NCBI RefSeq assembly: GCF_902809835.1
Contig: NZ_CADDWM010000014.1
Span: 62,001 to 126,000, forward strand
Length of the DNA stretch: 64,000 nucleotides
Source: Agromyces sp. Marseille-P2726
GTDB lineage: Bacteria; Actinomycetota; Actinomycetes; Actinomycetales; Microbacteriaceae
Reading direction: 5' to 3'
Shown here: in pieces, positions 16,630-26,200 of the stretch
Layout of the letters: each line of letters begins with the position of its first letter
How positions within the stretch are numbered: position 1 is the stretch's first letter
Position numbers and translations under genes: made by a program
Notes under the pieces: generated by a model
What the model was told of the DNA's origin: nothing
What the model saw: the letters and a program-made list of their open reading frames with translations, nothing else
The model's database searches: none

Positions 16630-17664
16630 ATGGCCTGGCGCATGCCCGCAGAGACCGCCCCGCACGAGCGCACGTGGATGGCGTTCCCGCGCCCGGGGCT
16701 CACGCTCGGCGACGACCCCGCGGCGGCCGACGAGGCATGCGCCGCCTGGACGGCCGTGGCGCACGCCGTCGCCGAGTTCGAGCCGGTCACGATGGTCGTC
16801 GACCCGGTCGAGCGCGATCGCGCGCGCCGCATGCTGAGCGCCGACATCGAGCAGCTCGAGGCGCCGCTCGACGACTTCTGGATGCGCGACATGGGACCGA
16901 CGTTCGTGGTCGACGACGAGCGCCCGGGCGTACTCGGCGGCGTCGACTGGATCTTCAACGGGTGGGGCGCACCGGCCTGGTCGACGTGGGCGAAGGATCG
17001 CGAGATCGGTCGGTACGTCACGGAGGCCGCCGGCGCTGAGCTCGTCTCGTCGATGCTCGTGAACGAGGGCGGCGCGATCCACGTCGACGGCGATGGCACG
17101 GTGCTCGTCACCGAGACCGTGCAGCTCGACCCCGGACGCAACCCGTACGCCGACAAGGCGCGCATCGAGGCGGAGCTCGCGCGTACGATCGGGGCGACGC
17201 ACGTCGTCTGGCTGCCCCGCGGACTCACACGCGACTACGAGGAGCTCGGCACCCGCGGCCACGTTGACATGGTCGCGACGATCTCTTCGCCCGGCGTGCT
17301 GCTGCTGCACGCTCAGTCGAACCCCGAGCATCCCGATCACGAGGTGATGCGCGAGCTGCGCGCGGTGCTGTCCGAGGCGACGGATGCCGCAGGCCGCCGC
17401 TTCGAGATCATCGACCTGCCCGCTCCGGCGCAGTTGCGCGACGACGAGGGCTTCGTCGACTGGAACTACGTGAATCACCTCGTGGTGAACGGCGGCGTCA
17501 TCGCCTGCGGCTACGGCGACGAGCGGGCGGATGCCGCGGCTCGCGACCTGCTCGCAGCCGCCTACCCGGGGCGACGGGTCGTGACCGTCGACGCCCGGCC
17601 GATCCTCGCCCGGGGCGGCGGCATCCACTGCATCACGCAGCAGCAGCCGGCGGTGGAGCGATGA
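16630..17664 (+). CDS. aguA: Agmatine deiminase
   Basis: 344 aa, peptidyl-arginine-deiminase fold. Catalytic landmarks are present: LDDFWMRDMGPTFVV, MLVNEGGAIHVDGDG, RGHVDMVA and the C-terminal ARGGGIHCITQQQP, whose Cys (about residue 334) is the nucleophile. It hydrolyses agmatine to N-carbamoylputrescine and ammonia in polyamine synthesis or agmatine catabolism. GAGGAG lies 8 nt before the ATG. The stop overlaps the next ATG by 4 bp (ATGA), so it is translationally coupled to an amidase-signature enzyme that may act on its product or on a related amide. Confidence 0.92.
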   Translation: MAWRMPAETAPHERTWMAFPRPGLTLGDDPAAADEACAAWTAVAHAVAEFEPVTMVVDPVERDRARRMLSADIEQLEAPLDDFWMRDMGPTFVVDDERPGVLGGVDWIFNGWGAPAWSTWAKDREIGRYVTEAAGAELVSSMLVNEGGAIHVDGDGTVLVTETVQLDPGRNPYADKARIEAELARTIGATHVVWLPRGLTRDYEELGTRGHVDMVATISSPGVLLLHAQSNPEHPDHEVMRELRAVLSEATDAAGRRFEIIDLPAPAQLRDDEGFVDWNYVNHLVVNGGVIACGYGDERADAAARDLLAAAYPGRRVVTVDARPILARGGGIHCITQQQPAVER

Positions 17665-19643
17665 GCGACGCCCGGTGGTCGAGTAGCGCCGCCCGGTGGT
17701 CGAGTAGCGCCGCCGCAGGCGACGCGTATCGAGACCCCGCCACAGGCGACGCCCGGTGGTCGAGTAGCGCCGCCGGAGGCGACGCGTATCGAGACCCCGC
17801 CACAGGCGACGCCCGGTGGTCGAGTAGCGCCGCCGGAGGCGACGCGTATCGAGACCCCGCCACACGTCTCGAAAGGGCTGCTGCGCGGCCCACTCGGCCC
17901 CCGCGTGGTGCAGGCGGGTTCGACGTCGTCGAGGCGTCGATCGCCGAGCTGCGGTCGGCGCTCGAGTCGGGTGCCGCGACATCCGTCTACCTTGTCGAGG
18001 CCTACCTGGCCCGCATCGAGGCGTACGACCGCCCCGGCACGCCCACCGCGCTGAACTCCGTGGTCGTGATGAACCCCGACGCACGCGCCGACGCGCGGGC
18101 GTCCGACGAGCGCCGAGCCCGTGGCGAAGCGCGCGGGCCGCTCGATGGGATCCCGTACACCGCCAAGGACAGTTACCTCGTTCGCGGCCTCACCGCCGCG
18201 GCCGGAAGCCCCGCGTTCGAGCACCTCGTCGCCCAGCGCGACGCGTTCACGATCGAGCGGCTCCGTGCGGCCGGGGTCGTGCTCATCGGCCTCACGAACA
18301 TGCCGCCGATGGCGAACGGCGGCATGCAGCGCGGACTCTACGGACGCGCCGAGAGCCCGTACACCCCCGACTCCCTCCCGGCAGCCTTCGGCTCGGGCTC
18401 ATCGAACGGCTCGGGCACGGCGCCGGCCGCGTCGTTCGCCGCGTTCGGCCTCGGCGAGGAGACGTGGTCGTCGGGCCGCGCGCCCGCCTCCAACAACGCG
18501 CTCTGCGCGTACACCCCCTCGAGGGGCGTCATTTCGGTGCGGGGCAACTGGCCCCTCGTGCCCACGATGGACGTCGTCGTGCCGCACACGCGCACCATGG
18601 CCGACCTGCTCGAGGTGCTCGACGTGATCGTGGCCGACGACCGCGAGGTGCGCGGCGACTTCTGGCGCGTGCAGCCGTGGATCCACATCCCCCCGGCATC
18701 CGTGGTCCGCCCCGGTTCGTATCGGACGCTTCAGGTGAAGGATGCCGCGGCAGCGCGCTCGAGGCTCGCGGGCAGGCGCTTCGGGGTGCCGCGCATGTAC
18801 ATCAACGCCGACCCCGACGCGGGAACGGCGGAGCCCGGGCGCACCCCCGGGATCGGAGGCCCGACCGGGCAGCGCATCGACACACGGGCATCCGTCATCG
18901 AGCTCTGGGAGGCCGCGCGTCGCGATCTCGAGGCCGCCGGCGCCGAGGTCGTCGAGGTCGACTTCCCGGTCGTGTCGAACTACGAGGGCGACCGCGTCGG
19001 TGCGCCCACCATCGCGACGCGGGGGCTCGTGTCGCCCGAGTTCCTCCGACGCGAGATCCTCGACCTGTCGGCGTGGGCGTGGAACGACTTCCTCGACGCG
19101 AACGGCGATCCGGCGCTGCATAGCTTGGCCGACGTCGATGGTGCGCGGATCTTCCCGCCTCCCGAGGCCGCGCTGCCCGACCGCTACACGGGCTTCGACG
19201 ACGACATCGCGGAGTATCCCGCGTGGGTCCGAGCCAACCCCGGCGCCGGCCTCGACGCCATGCCCGAGCTCGAGTCGGGCCTGCGTGGCCTCGAGGAGAC
19301 CCGGCGCATCGACCTCGAGCATTGGATGGACGAACTCGGCCTCGACGCGGTCGTGTTCCCGGCGGTCGCCGACGTCGGCCCGGCCGACATGGACGTGAAC
19401 GAGGCATCCGCCGACCTCGGTTGGCGAAACGGCGTGTGGGTCGCGAATGGCAATCTCGTGCCGCGCCACCTCGGCATCCCGACCGTCACGGTGCCGATGG
19501 GCACCATGAGCGACATCGGGATGCCGGTGGGCCTCACCTTCGCCGGACGCGCCTACGATGACACGGCCCTGCTCGCCCTGGCCGCGGCCTTCGAGGCGAC
19601 CGGATCGCGCCGGACCTCGCCTCCGCGCACGCCGCCGCTCTGA
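17661..19643 (+). CDS. Amidase-signature enzyme with repeat-derived N-terminus
   Basis: 660 aa. Residues from ~85 onward form an amidase-signature hydrolase. The Ser-cisSer-Lys triad sits in DGIPYTAKDSY (Lys, about 168), FGSGSSNGSGTAPAA (about 245) and ETWSSGRAPASNN (about 270). Residues 1-70 are not conserved protein: they are the translated 60-bp tandem repeat (unit DARWSSSAAGGDAYRDPATG). No in-frame ATG/GTG lies between the repeat and the amidase domain; the first comes at about 18059, inside the domain. The repeat therefore must be translated from 17661, coupled to the agmatine deiminase stop. Possible role: hydrolysis of N-carbamoylputrescine or another amide; substrate unproven. Confidence 0.85.
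   Translation: MSDARWSSSAARWSSSAAAGDAYRDPATGDARWSSSAAGGDAYRDPATGDARWSSSAAGGDAYRDPATRLERAAARPTRPPRGAGGFDVVEASIAELRSALESGAATSVYLVEAYLARIEAYDRPGTPTALNSVVVMNPDARADARASDERRARGEARGPLDGIPYTAKDSYLVRGLTAAAGSPAFEHLVAQRDAFTIERLRAAGVVLIGLTNMPPMANGGMQRGLYGRAESPYTPDSLPAAFGSGSSNGSGTAPAASFAAFGLGEETWSSGRAPASNNALCAYTPSRGVISVRGNWPLVPTMDVVVPHTRTMADLLEVLDVIVADDREVRGDFWRVQPWIHIPPASVVRPGSYRTLQVKDAAAARSRLAGRRFGVPRMYINADPDAGTAEPGRTPGIGGPTGQRIDTRASVIELWEAARRDLEAAGAEVVEVDFPVVSNYEGDRVGAPTIATRGLVSPEFLRREILDLSAWAWNDFLDANGDPALHSLADVDGARIFPPPEAALPDRYTGFDDDIAEYPAWVRANPGAGLDAMPELESGLRGLEETRRIDLEHWMDELGLDAVVFPAVADVGPADMDVNEASADLGWRNGVWVANGNLVPRHLGIPTVTVPMGTMSDIGMPVGLTFAGRAYDDTALLALAAAFEATGSRRTSPPRTPPL
17663..17866 (+). repeat. 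In-frame 60-bp tandem array of the dispersed palindromic repeat
   Basis: Three copies at exactly 60-bp spacing (20 codons each) plus a shortened leading copy. Each has the family ends GGTGGTCGAGTAG and CGTATCGAGACC around a GCGCCGCCGGAGGCGACGC hairpin. The array forms the first ~70 codons of the amidase gene. Confidence 0.9.
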
Positions 19644-19706
19644 CCGGACCCCTCCATGCCGACGTCATCTCGCTCGGCCCTTCCGGCTCACTCGCGCGGG
19701 CCGGGG

Positions 19707-21368
19707 TCACGAGACGGAGACCGAGCGCTCGTGCAGGCCGGTGGCGCCGTCGGGCACGACGCCCTGTCGCTTCGAGGTCTGCACCTCGCCGTCGGCTCCG
19801 GTCGCGCGCACGCGGATGGTGTGGTTCCCCCTCGCGGCATCCCATTCGTAGCGCCACTGCACCCACGTGTCCGTCGAGATCGCGGTCGCAAGTTCGGCCG
19901 GCTGCCAGGGTCCGTCGTCGACCTGCACGTCGACGGCCGAGATGCCGACGTGCTGATGCCAGGCGACGCCCGCGACGGTGATCGGGCCTGACGCGAGCGC
20001 CTGTCCGACGCGGGGCACGTCGATGCGCGATGACAGCTTGACGGGACCCCGCGCGCTCCACCCCCGGTCGGTCCAGTAGGCGGTCGCCGCATCGAACCGG
20101 GTCACCTCGAGGTCGACCACCCACTTCGTCGCCGAGACGTAACCGTACAGGCCGGGTACCACCATGCGCACCGGGAACCCGTGCTCCGCGGGCAGCGGCT
20201 CGCCATTCATGCCGACGGCGAGGATCGCGTTGCGGTCGTCCTCGAGCACGCTGAGCGGGGTCGATGCGGTGAACCCGTCGACGCTGCGTGAGAGCACCAT
20301 GTCGGCGTCGGCGCCGGGCCGCGCGCGCCGCAGCAGCTCACGGATGGGATAGCCGAGCCACACGGCGTTGCCGATCAGGCCGCCGCCCACCTCGTTCGAG
20401 ACGCATGCGAGCGTCGTCGTGCTCTCCTCGAGCGGAAGGGCGAGCAACTCCTCCCAGGCGATCGTCACCTCGCGCTCGACCATGCCGTGAATGCGCAGGC
20501 TCCAGCTCGACGGATCCACCGCCGGTGCCGCGAGCGCCGTGTCGATGCGGTAGAACCGGGCGTTCGGCGTGAAGAGCGGCGTGATGCCGTCGACGTCGAG
20601 CTGGGCTCCCGCAGGGATCGTCGCGGTGTTCGTCGGGCGAGGCAGCGTGATCGTCTCGCGGATCGCCGTGACGGCGCGAGAGCCCGCCTGCATCGCGTAA
20701 CCCCCCAAGGCGGCGAGCGCTCCGATCGCAGCGGCTCCGCCTGCCCAGCCGAGGAAGCGACGCCGGTCGATCCCCCCTTCCGCCGGTCGAGGAGAGGTCG
20801 CCGCACCCCCCTCCGCCGGTCGAGGAGAGGTCGCCGCACCGCCCTCCGCCGGTCGAGGAGAGGTCGCCGCACCCGGTCGACCCGACGCCCCCGGGGCATC
20901 CGCAACCCGCCCCCCCTCCCTGACCCGCAACCGCCGAACGAGCACCTGCAGCGCGAGCACCCCGGCGATCGCGGCGATCGCCGGGGGAGCGAACGCAAGC
21001 ATCGTCGCATTGGCCCGCGTCAGCGCGGCGACGACTCCCACGACGCCGAGCGCACCGATGAGCACCTGCCCGAACGGTGGCCACCGATCCTCCAGGACCC
21101 CCGCGGCACCGGCGACCGCGATGAGCACGAGGGCGATGCCGACGAGCAGCGCAGCCTTGTCGGCCGTGCCGAAGAGGGCGATCGCGGCATCCTTCGCCCA
21201 GGGCGGCGCCAGGTCGATGAGCAGCGATCCGACGACGACGAACGGGCTCGACGGCGGCGCGAGGATGGCAGCGGCCAGTTCGCCGATGCCGGCCCCGAAG
21301 ACGACGGATGCCACACCCGCCGCCGCAGGCAGCACCCACCCGCGTCGCCGATGCCTCGTCTGGGGCAT
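19707..21368 (-). CDS. Membrane-anchored molybdopterin oxidoreductase (sulfite-oxidase/YedY-like)
   Basis: 553 aa. Residues ~10-170 hold several hydrophobic helices. After a repeat-derived linker (about 160-198) comes RRRFLGWAGG, a TAT-like motif followed by another hydrophobic stretch. Residues ~240-450 are the oxidoreductase molybdopterin domain with WSLRIHGMVEREVTIAWEEL and TTLACVSNEVGG, whose Cys (about 321) should bind Mo. The end is a Mo-co dimerisation-type beta domain (GVAWHQHVGISAVDVQVDDG). Probably an extracytoplasmic reductase or oxidase of S- or N-oxides. TACGCT 6 nt before the ATG at 21368 supports this start over the longer open frame. Confidence 0.88.
   Translation of the reverse strand: MPQTRHRRRGWVLPAAAGVASVVFGAGIGELAAAILAPPSSPFVVVGSLLIDLAPPWAKDAAIALFGTADKAALLVGIALVLIAVAGAAGVLEDRWPPFGQVLIGALGVVGVVAALTRANATMLAFAPPAIAAIAGVLALQVLVRRLRVREGGRVADAPGASGRPGAATSPRPAEGGAATSPRPAEGGAATSPRPAEGGIDRRRFLGWAGGAAAIGALAALGGYAMQAGSRAVTAIRETITLPRPTNTATIPAGAQLDVDGITPLFTPNARFYRIDTALAAPAVDPSSWSLRIHGMVEREVTIAWEELLALPLEESTTTLACVSNEVGGGLIGNAVWLGYPIRELLRRARPGADADMVLSRSVDGFTASTPLSVLEDDRNAILAVGMNGEPLPAEHGFPVRMVVPGLYGYVSATKWVVDLEVTRFDAATAYWTDRGWSARGPVKLSSRIDVPRVGQALASGPITVAGVAWHQHVGISAVDVQVDDGPWQPAELATAISTDTWVQWRYEWDAARGNHTIRVRATGADGEVQTSKRQGVVPDGATGLHERSVSVS
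20779..20880 (+). repeat. In-frame 33-bp tandem repeat in the molybdopterin oxidoreductase gene
   Basis: Three copies at 33-bp spacing (starts about 20781, 20814, 20847), each with CGCCGGTCGAGGAGAGGTCG. It encodes AATSPRPAEGG three times in the linker before the TAT-like motif. This is a divergent relative of the dispersed repeat family, keeping the GGTCGAG core. Confidence 0.85.
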
Positions 21369-21374
21369 GGGCAC

Positions 21375-21380
21375 AGCGTA
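21375..21380 (-). promoter_or_regulatory. -10 element TACGCT, leaderless promoter of the molybdopterin oxidoreductase
   Basis: TACGCT, 6 nt, then ATG at 21368. Confidence 0.45.
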
Positions 21381-21409
21381 CGCTCGGGGGCTGCGCTCGT
21401 GCTCGGGAT

Positions 21410-22093
21410 TCAGTCCGTGTTCGACGCGGGCGAGCCGATGAATGCCGCCACACGGGGCGCGAGCCCCGCGCCGACCTCGGAAGCCGACCGCTTCACGCCC
21501 TTCACCTCGAACGAGTGGTTGGCGTTCTCGATCCACTCGATCGTCGCGTTCGATCCGATCCGGCGCACGACCTCATCGAGCTGCTCGTTGGGGATCGCGA
21601 ACGGGTCGTTGCGTCCCTGCAGGAACAGCATCGGCACCGTGATGCCGGGCAGGTGCTCGTCGCGTGACTTGTCGGGCCGACCAGGCGGGTGCAACGGGTA
21701 GCCGAGGAACACCAGTCCGGCGGCGGGCATGCCCTCGGCGACGGCCATCGACGCCATGCGCCCGCCGAACGACTTGCCCCCGGCCCAGAGCGGCTCGGTG
21801 CGACTGCCGGCCCGTTCGGCGGCGGCGGCCAGCGCCGCACGCCACGTCGCGATCGCGACGGGCGGACGGGCGGGAAAGCGCCGCCGTGCCTCGCGGTACG
21901 GGAAGTTGAAGCGCAGCGTGGCGTACCCGAGGCGGTGCATCGCCCTGGTGAATCCCGACATGAACGGATGCTCCATGCCCGCGCCGGCGCCATGCGCCAC
22001 AATGACCGTGCCCGCGGCATCCGCCGGCCGGCCGTAGACGCCCGACACCGGTGTGCCGTCAGCGTCGATCGTGATCTGCTGCTCGTCGGTCAC
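21410..22093 (-). CDS. Alpha/beta hydrolase (dienelactone-hydrolase/KANL3-Tex30-like)
   Basis: 227 aa. Serine-hydrolase fold with VIVAHGAGAGMEHPFM (oxyanion loop), nucleophile elbow WAGGKSFGGRMAS (Ser about 106), LFLQGRNDPF (acid) and NANHSFEV (His). This is the KANL3/Tex30-type subgroup. The GTG start at 22093 overlaps the stop of the upstream gene (GTGA), so the two are co-translated. An open frame runs further upstream to 22303, but it is antisense-like Arg-rich sequence and is rejected as coding. The substrate is unknown. Confidence 0.82.
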   Translation of the reverse strand: MTDEQQITIDADGTPVSGVYGRPADAAGTVIVAHGAGAGMEHPFMSGFTRAMHRLGYATLRFNFPYREARRRFPARPPVAIATWRAALAAAAERAGSRTEPLWAGGKSFGGRMASMAVAEGMPAAGLVFLGYPLHPPGRPDKSRDEHLPGITVPMLFLQGRNDPFAIPNEQLDEVVRRIGSNATIEWIENANHSFEVKGVKRSASEVGAGLAPRVAAFIGSPASNTD

Positions 22094-23163
22094 GAACTGA
22101 ACACTTCGAAGGAACCGTCCACGCCGTCGAGCACGTCGCCGTCGGCGTCGACCAGGTCGCCGACGGCGGCGGGAAGCTCGCGCGCGGCTCCGGCCGATTC
22201 GAGGGCCCGCGCGACGGTCGCCGTGACGTGGCCGTCGTCGCCCGCCACGTCGAATCCGCGCGCTCGAAGCGTCGCCCGCTCGCGCTGGAGTTGGACCAGC
22301 CACTCCCGCTCCAGCCCGAAGAGCACGGCGTACGGCAGGAGCCGCTCATGCAGGTGGAAGCGGGCGACGAGGGCGGATGCCTCGGTGTGCACATCCAGAT
22401 CCACCGCCGCATCCACTGACGTGGGCCCCGTGTCGGACGCCGACTCGAGCACGTGCAGCCGGTCGCCCGCGGCGAGTGACAGGTACTGGCGCAAGCCCTC
22501 GAGGTGCTCGCGCCTCGGGCGCGCGGGCGGGAGGAAGCGACGCCACGACGAGGGGGTCACGAGGATCGCCGCGACGGTCGCGGCCAGCGCGAGCAGCGTG
22601 GCGATGAGGGCGGGCCAGTCCGCGGCGAACAGCGTGAAGACGATCAGCAACGCCTCGACGAACATTCCGAGGTACGCGAGCACCATGAGCGTGACGCTCG
22701 GCCAGGTGACGCGACGCTCGTCGACGAGTCCCTCGCGCGCGAGCGCATCCTCGGTGTGCTGGACGAGCGTGCGCAGCCGCCCGGTGAGGGCACGACCGTC
22801 GACGCTGAACCGCCGCGCCCGGCCGGGTGCGCGCTCGGGCGAGAACAGCGCTTCGAGAAGGGCGAGCTCATCGGTGGTCAGCACGGCGCCCGGCACCAGC
22901 TCGACCCGGATCGGATCGCGCCTCGAGCCGTCGCTGCTCAGGCGTACCTTGCGCTTCACCGCGAGGTCGATGAGGGCCGCGGATGCCGCCCGCCGGTCGG
23001 CATCGACGAGCACCGCGTCACGCAGGATCGTCGACCCCTTCTCGGGTGCGTCGTGCACGACGGACGGGATCACCCGACGGGCCGCGAACCCCCGGGCGGT
23101 GATCCCGAGCCCGAGGATGATGAACGCAGGCACGACGGCGAGCACGATGGCGGCGGTGAGCAC
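22090..23163 (-). CDS. DUF2207-like membrane protein (C-terminal part of the family)
   Basis: 357 aa. An N-terminal membrane anchor (LTAAIVLAVVPAFIILGLGI) is followed by a cytosolic winged-helix-like region (RAASAALIDLAVKRKVRL, LTTDELALLEALF), two adjacent helices at about residues 160-205, and a C-terminal cytosolic domain with LPYAVLFGLEREWLVQLQRE. This is the second half of actinobacterial DUF2207 proteins without the extracellular domain. GTG start; TAGACT 7 nt upstream suggests leaderless expression. Function unknown. Confidence 0.72.
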   Translation of the reverse strand: MLTAAIVLAVVPAFIILGLGITARGFAARRVIPSVVHDAPEKGSTILRDAVLVDADRRAASAALIDLAVKRKVRLSSDGSRRDPIRVELVPGAVLTTDELALLEALFSPERAPGRARRFSVDGRALTGRLRTLVQHTEDALAREGLVDERRVTWPSVTLMVLAYLGMFVEALLIVFTLFAADWPALIATLLALAATVAAILVTPSSWRRFLPPARPRREHLEGLRQYLSLAAGDRLHVLESASDTGPTSVDAAVDLDVHTEASALVARFHLHERLLPYAVLFGLEREWLVQLQRERATLRARGFDVAGDDGHVTATVARALESAGAARELPAAVGDLVDADGDVLDGVDGSFEVFSS

Positions 23164-23170
23164 GGCCCTC

Positions 23171-23176
23171 AGTCTA
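23171..23176 (-). promoter_or_regulatory. -10 element TAGACT of the DUF2207-like gene
   Basis: TAGACT, 7 nt, GTG start at 23163. A -35-like TGACAC lies 18 bp further upstream. Confidence 0.45.
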
Positions 23177-23259
23177 GGGAGGTCGGAACTGCCCGTGTCA
23201 GGCTGTTGACAACGGGCCTCGAGAGGGGGAACAGTCGCCGCGGCATCCGTTCCGCGCCT

Positions 23260-26200
23260 TCACCACCCCTCGGTGAGCACCCGATCGAGCGTGTCGACGA
23301 AGAAGTCCGCCGAGGCGCGGTCGATGCACAGCGGCGGTTTCACCTTGAGCACGTTCCGGTGGTCGCCGGGGGGGTGCATGACGACGCCGAGCTCGAGCAG
23401 GCGGGCGCAGATGGCGCCGGGCTCCTCGGGGGCGGGCTCGAGCGTCTCGCGGTCGCGCACGAACTCGACGCCGAGGTAGAGGCCGAGCCCGTGCACGGCT
23501 CCGATGAGCGGATGCCGCGGGGCGAGCCGAGCGAGCCGGCCCTTCAGGTGCGCACCGCCCTCGGCGGCGCTCTGCTGCAGCCGCTCCTCGCGGAACGCAT
23601 CGAGCACTGCGAGGCCCGCCGCACTCGACGCCGGGCTCCCGCCCGTGGACGAGAAGAAGGAGCCCTGCGTGCGGAAGCGCGCCGCGATCTCGCGCGTCGT
23701 GACGACGGCACCGAGGGGATACCCGTTGCCGGCGGCCTTCGCCACGGCGACGATGTCGGGCACGACGCCCTGCTGCTCGAAGCCCCAGAACCACTCGCCG
23801 AGGCGCCCGTATCCCGCCTGCACCTCGTCGGCGATCGCGAGCCCGCCCGCCTCGCGCACGGCCGCGTACACCTCGGCCAGGTATCCGTCGGGCAGCGGGA
23901 TGCCGCCGGCGTTGCCGAAGAACGTCTCGGCGATGAAGGCCGCGGGCGGCGTGCCGGATGCCGCGAGCTCACGGATGCGATCGGCAGCCTCGGGCGCGTA
24001 GCGCGCGGCATCCGTGCCCCGATGCCGCCCGCGGAACGGGTTCGGCGGGTCGACGACATGCACCCACTCGGGGCGGGACGTGAGGGCGTTCGGGTTGTCG
24101 GCGATCGACGTCGACACGGCGTCGGAGGCGGAGGTCCACCCGTGGTATGCCTCGAGGATCGACACGACGTCGCGGCGCCGGGTCGCGGCGAGCGCGATGC
24201 GGATGGCGAGATCCGTCGCCTCGGAGCCCGAGTTGACGAGGAAGACGGTGCCGAGCGGGTCGGGGAGCAGTGCGGCGAGTCGCTCCGAGAACTCGACGAC
24301 GGCGCCGTAGTTGAAGCGGGAGTTGGTGTTGAGGGCGCGCAGCTGCTTCGCGACGGCCGCGGCGAGCCGCGGATGCCCGTGACCGAGCGGCGTCACGTTG
24401 TTCACCATGTCGAGGTACGTGCGCCCGTCGGTGTCCACGAGGTGCTCGCGCCAGCCCCGCTCGATGCGCGGCGGTGCCTCGTAGTAGTGCTCCTGAACCT
24501 CGGCGAAGGCGCGCCCGCGCCGGTCGATGAGCGCCGCAGCATCCGCCCGCGGCGGTCGAGTAGCGCCCGGCGAAGCCGCCCCCGGTGGTCGAGTAGTGAC
24601 CGGCGTAGCCGCCCCCGGTGGTCGAGTAGCGCCCGGCGTAGCCGCCCCCGGTGGTCGAGTAGCGCCCGGCGAAGCCGCCTCCGGTGGTCGAGTAGCGCCC
24701 GGCGAAGCCGGACGCGTATCGAGACCCAAGAGCCCCGCAGGATTCATCGAGACCCCGAGCCACCCCGCCGCGTACTCGGGACGCACGAGGTGCGGCACCC
24801 TCAGCCCTCGGGTCACCTCGATGCGGATCCGGTGACGGGTGCGCGCGAGCATGTGCCCGTCGATGATCGTGGCACCGTCGGCGGCCTCGATCACGAGCCC
24901 CACGCCGTCGGGTGCGGCGAGGTGCTGCGGCTCCGCGAACCAGACGTCGACACCCGTCGGGACGGTCGCGGGCGACTCCGTTGCGAGGGTGCGGCTCGCC
25001 GAGAGGCGCGGCGTGCCTCGATCGAGCCAGGCGACGGATGCCCCGGCGTCGAGTGCTGCGAGCGCGAGCCGCTCCTCGAGGCCCGGGTCGAGCCAGGCGC
25101 CGGCGTCGACGTCGTCGGACGTGATGGAGACGTCGAGTCGCACCGCGCGGGCGGTGACCCGTTCGTCGAGTAGCGACGCCGGAGGCGACGTGTATCGAGA
25201 CGCTTCTGCGTCGGGTCTCGATACGGGTCCAACGGTGACCCGCTCGTCGAGTAGCGCCGCCGGAGGCGACGCGTATCGAGACGCTTGTGCGTCGGGTCTC
25301 GATTCGGGTTCGGCGGTGACCCGTTCGTCGAGTAGCGACGCCGGAGGCGACGCGTATCGAGACGCTTGTGCGTCGGGTCTCGATACGGGTCCGGCGGTGA
25401 CCCGTTCGTCGAGTAGCGACGCCGGAGGCGACGCGTATCGAGACGCTTGTGCGTCGGGTCTCGATTCGGGTCCGGCTTCGCCGGGCCCTACTCGACCACC
25501 GGTGGGGGCTTCGCCGGGCCCTACTCGACCACCGGTGGCGGCTTCGCCGGGCCCTACTCGACCACCGGTGGCGGCTTCGCCGGGCCCTACTCGACCAGCG
25601 GGGGCGATGCCGAGGGCGTCGGCGATCACGCCCGTCATCACCTCGGTGGGCACCGACACGGCCTGCTCGAAGATGCGCCACTCGCGTTCGATGCCCCTCG
25701 CGGCGTACGCGTTCTCGCCGCCGTCGACCCGCAGCTGGTGCTCGCCGCTCACGACGAGCACCGCCGCCCGCAGCACGACGATCGGCCAGATCGCGACGAC
25801 CTCCTCAGCCGACAGCGGTCGAAGCGCGTGGAACGCCCTGATCGCAGGGATGACCGACACGGGTTCGGCTCCGGCGTGGTGGAGCACCGACGAGACCGTG
25901 ATGGTGAGCTCGCCCACGGCCCAGCTGCGGGTCACGTCGCCGAAGTCGATGATCCCGTCGGGGATCCGGATGCCGCGGGCGGTGGTGCACACGACGTTGT
26001 CGTCGGTCAGGTCGAGGTGCACGGCCTGCAGCGGCAGGGCGGATGCCACGGTGGCGAGTCGGGCCCAGACGGCGGTCGCGGCATCCTCGACCTGCTTGCG
26101 CCTGACGGGGTCGGGATGCTGCGGGGCGAGGAGCTCCACGACACGGTCCGCGTGGCGCGGATCCCACTGCAGCACTCGGTCGAGTCCCTCATGGTCGAAG

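Noticed and set aside
25154-25600. Tandem repeats as a CRISPR array
   Set aside because: Units are contiguous with near-identical spacers, lie in frame inside a gene, and no cas genes are present.
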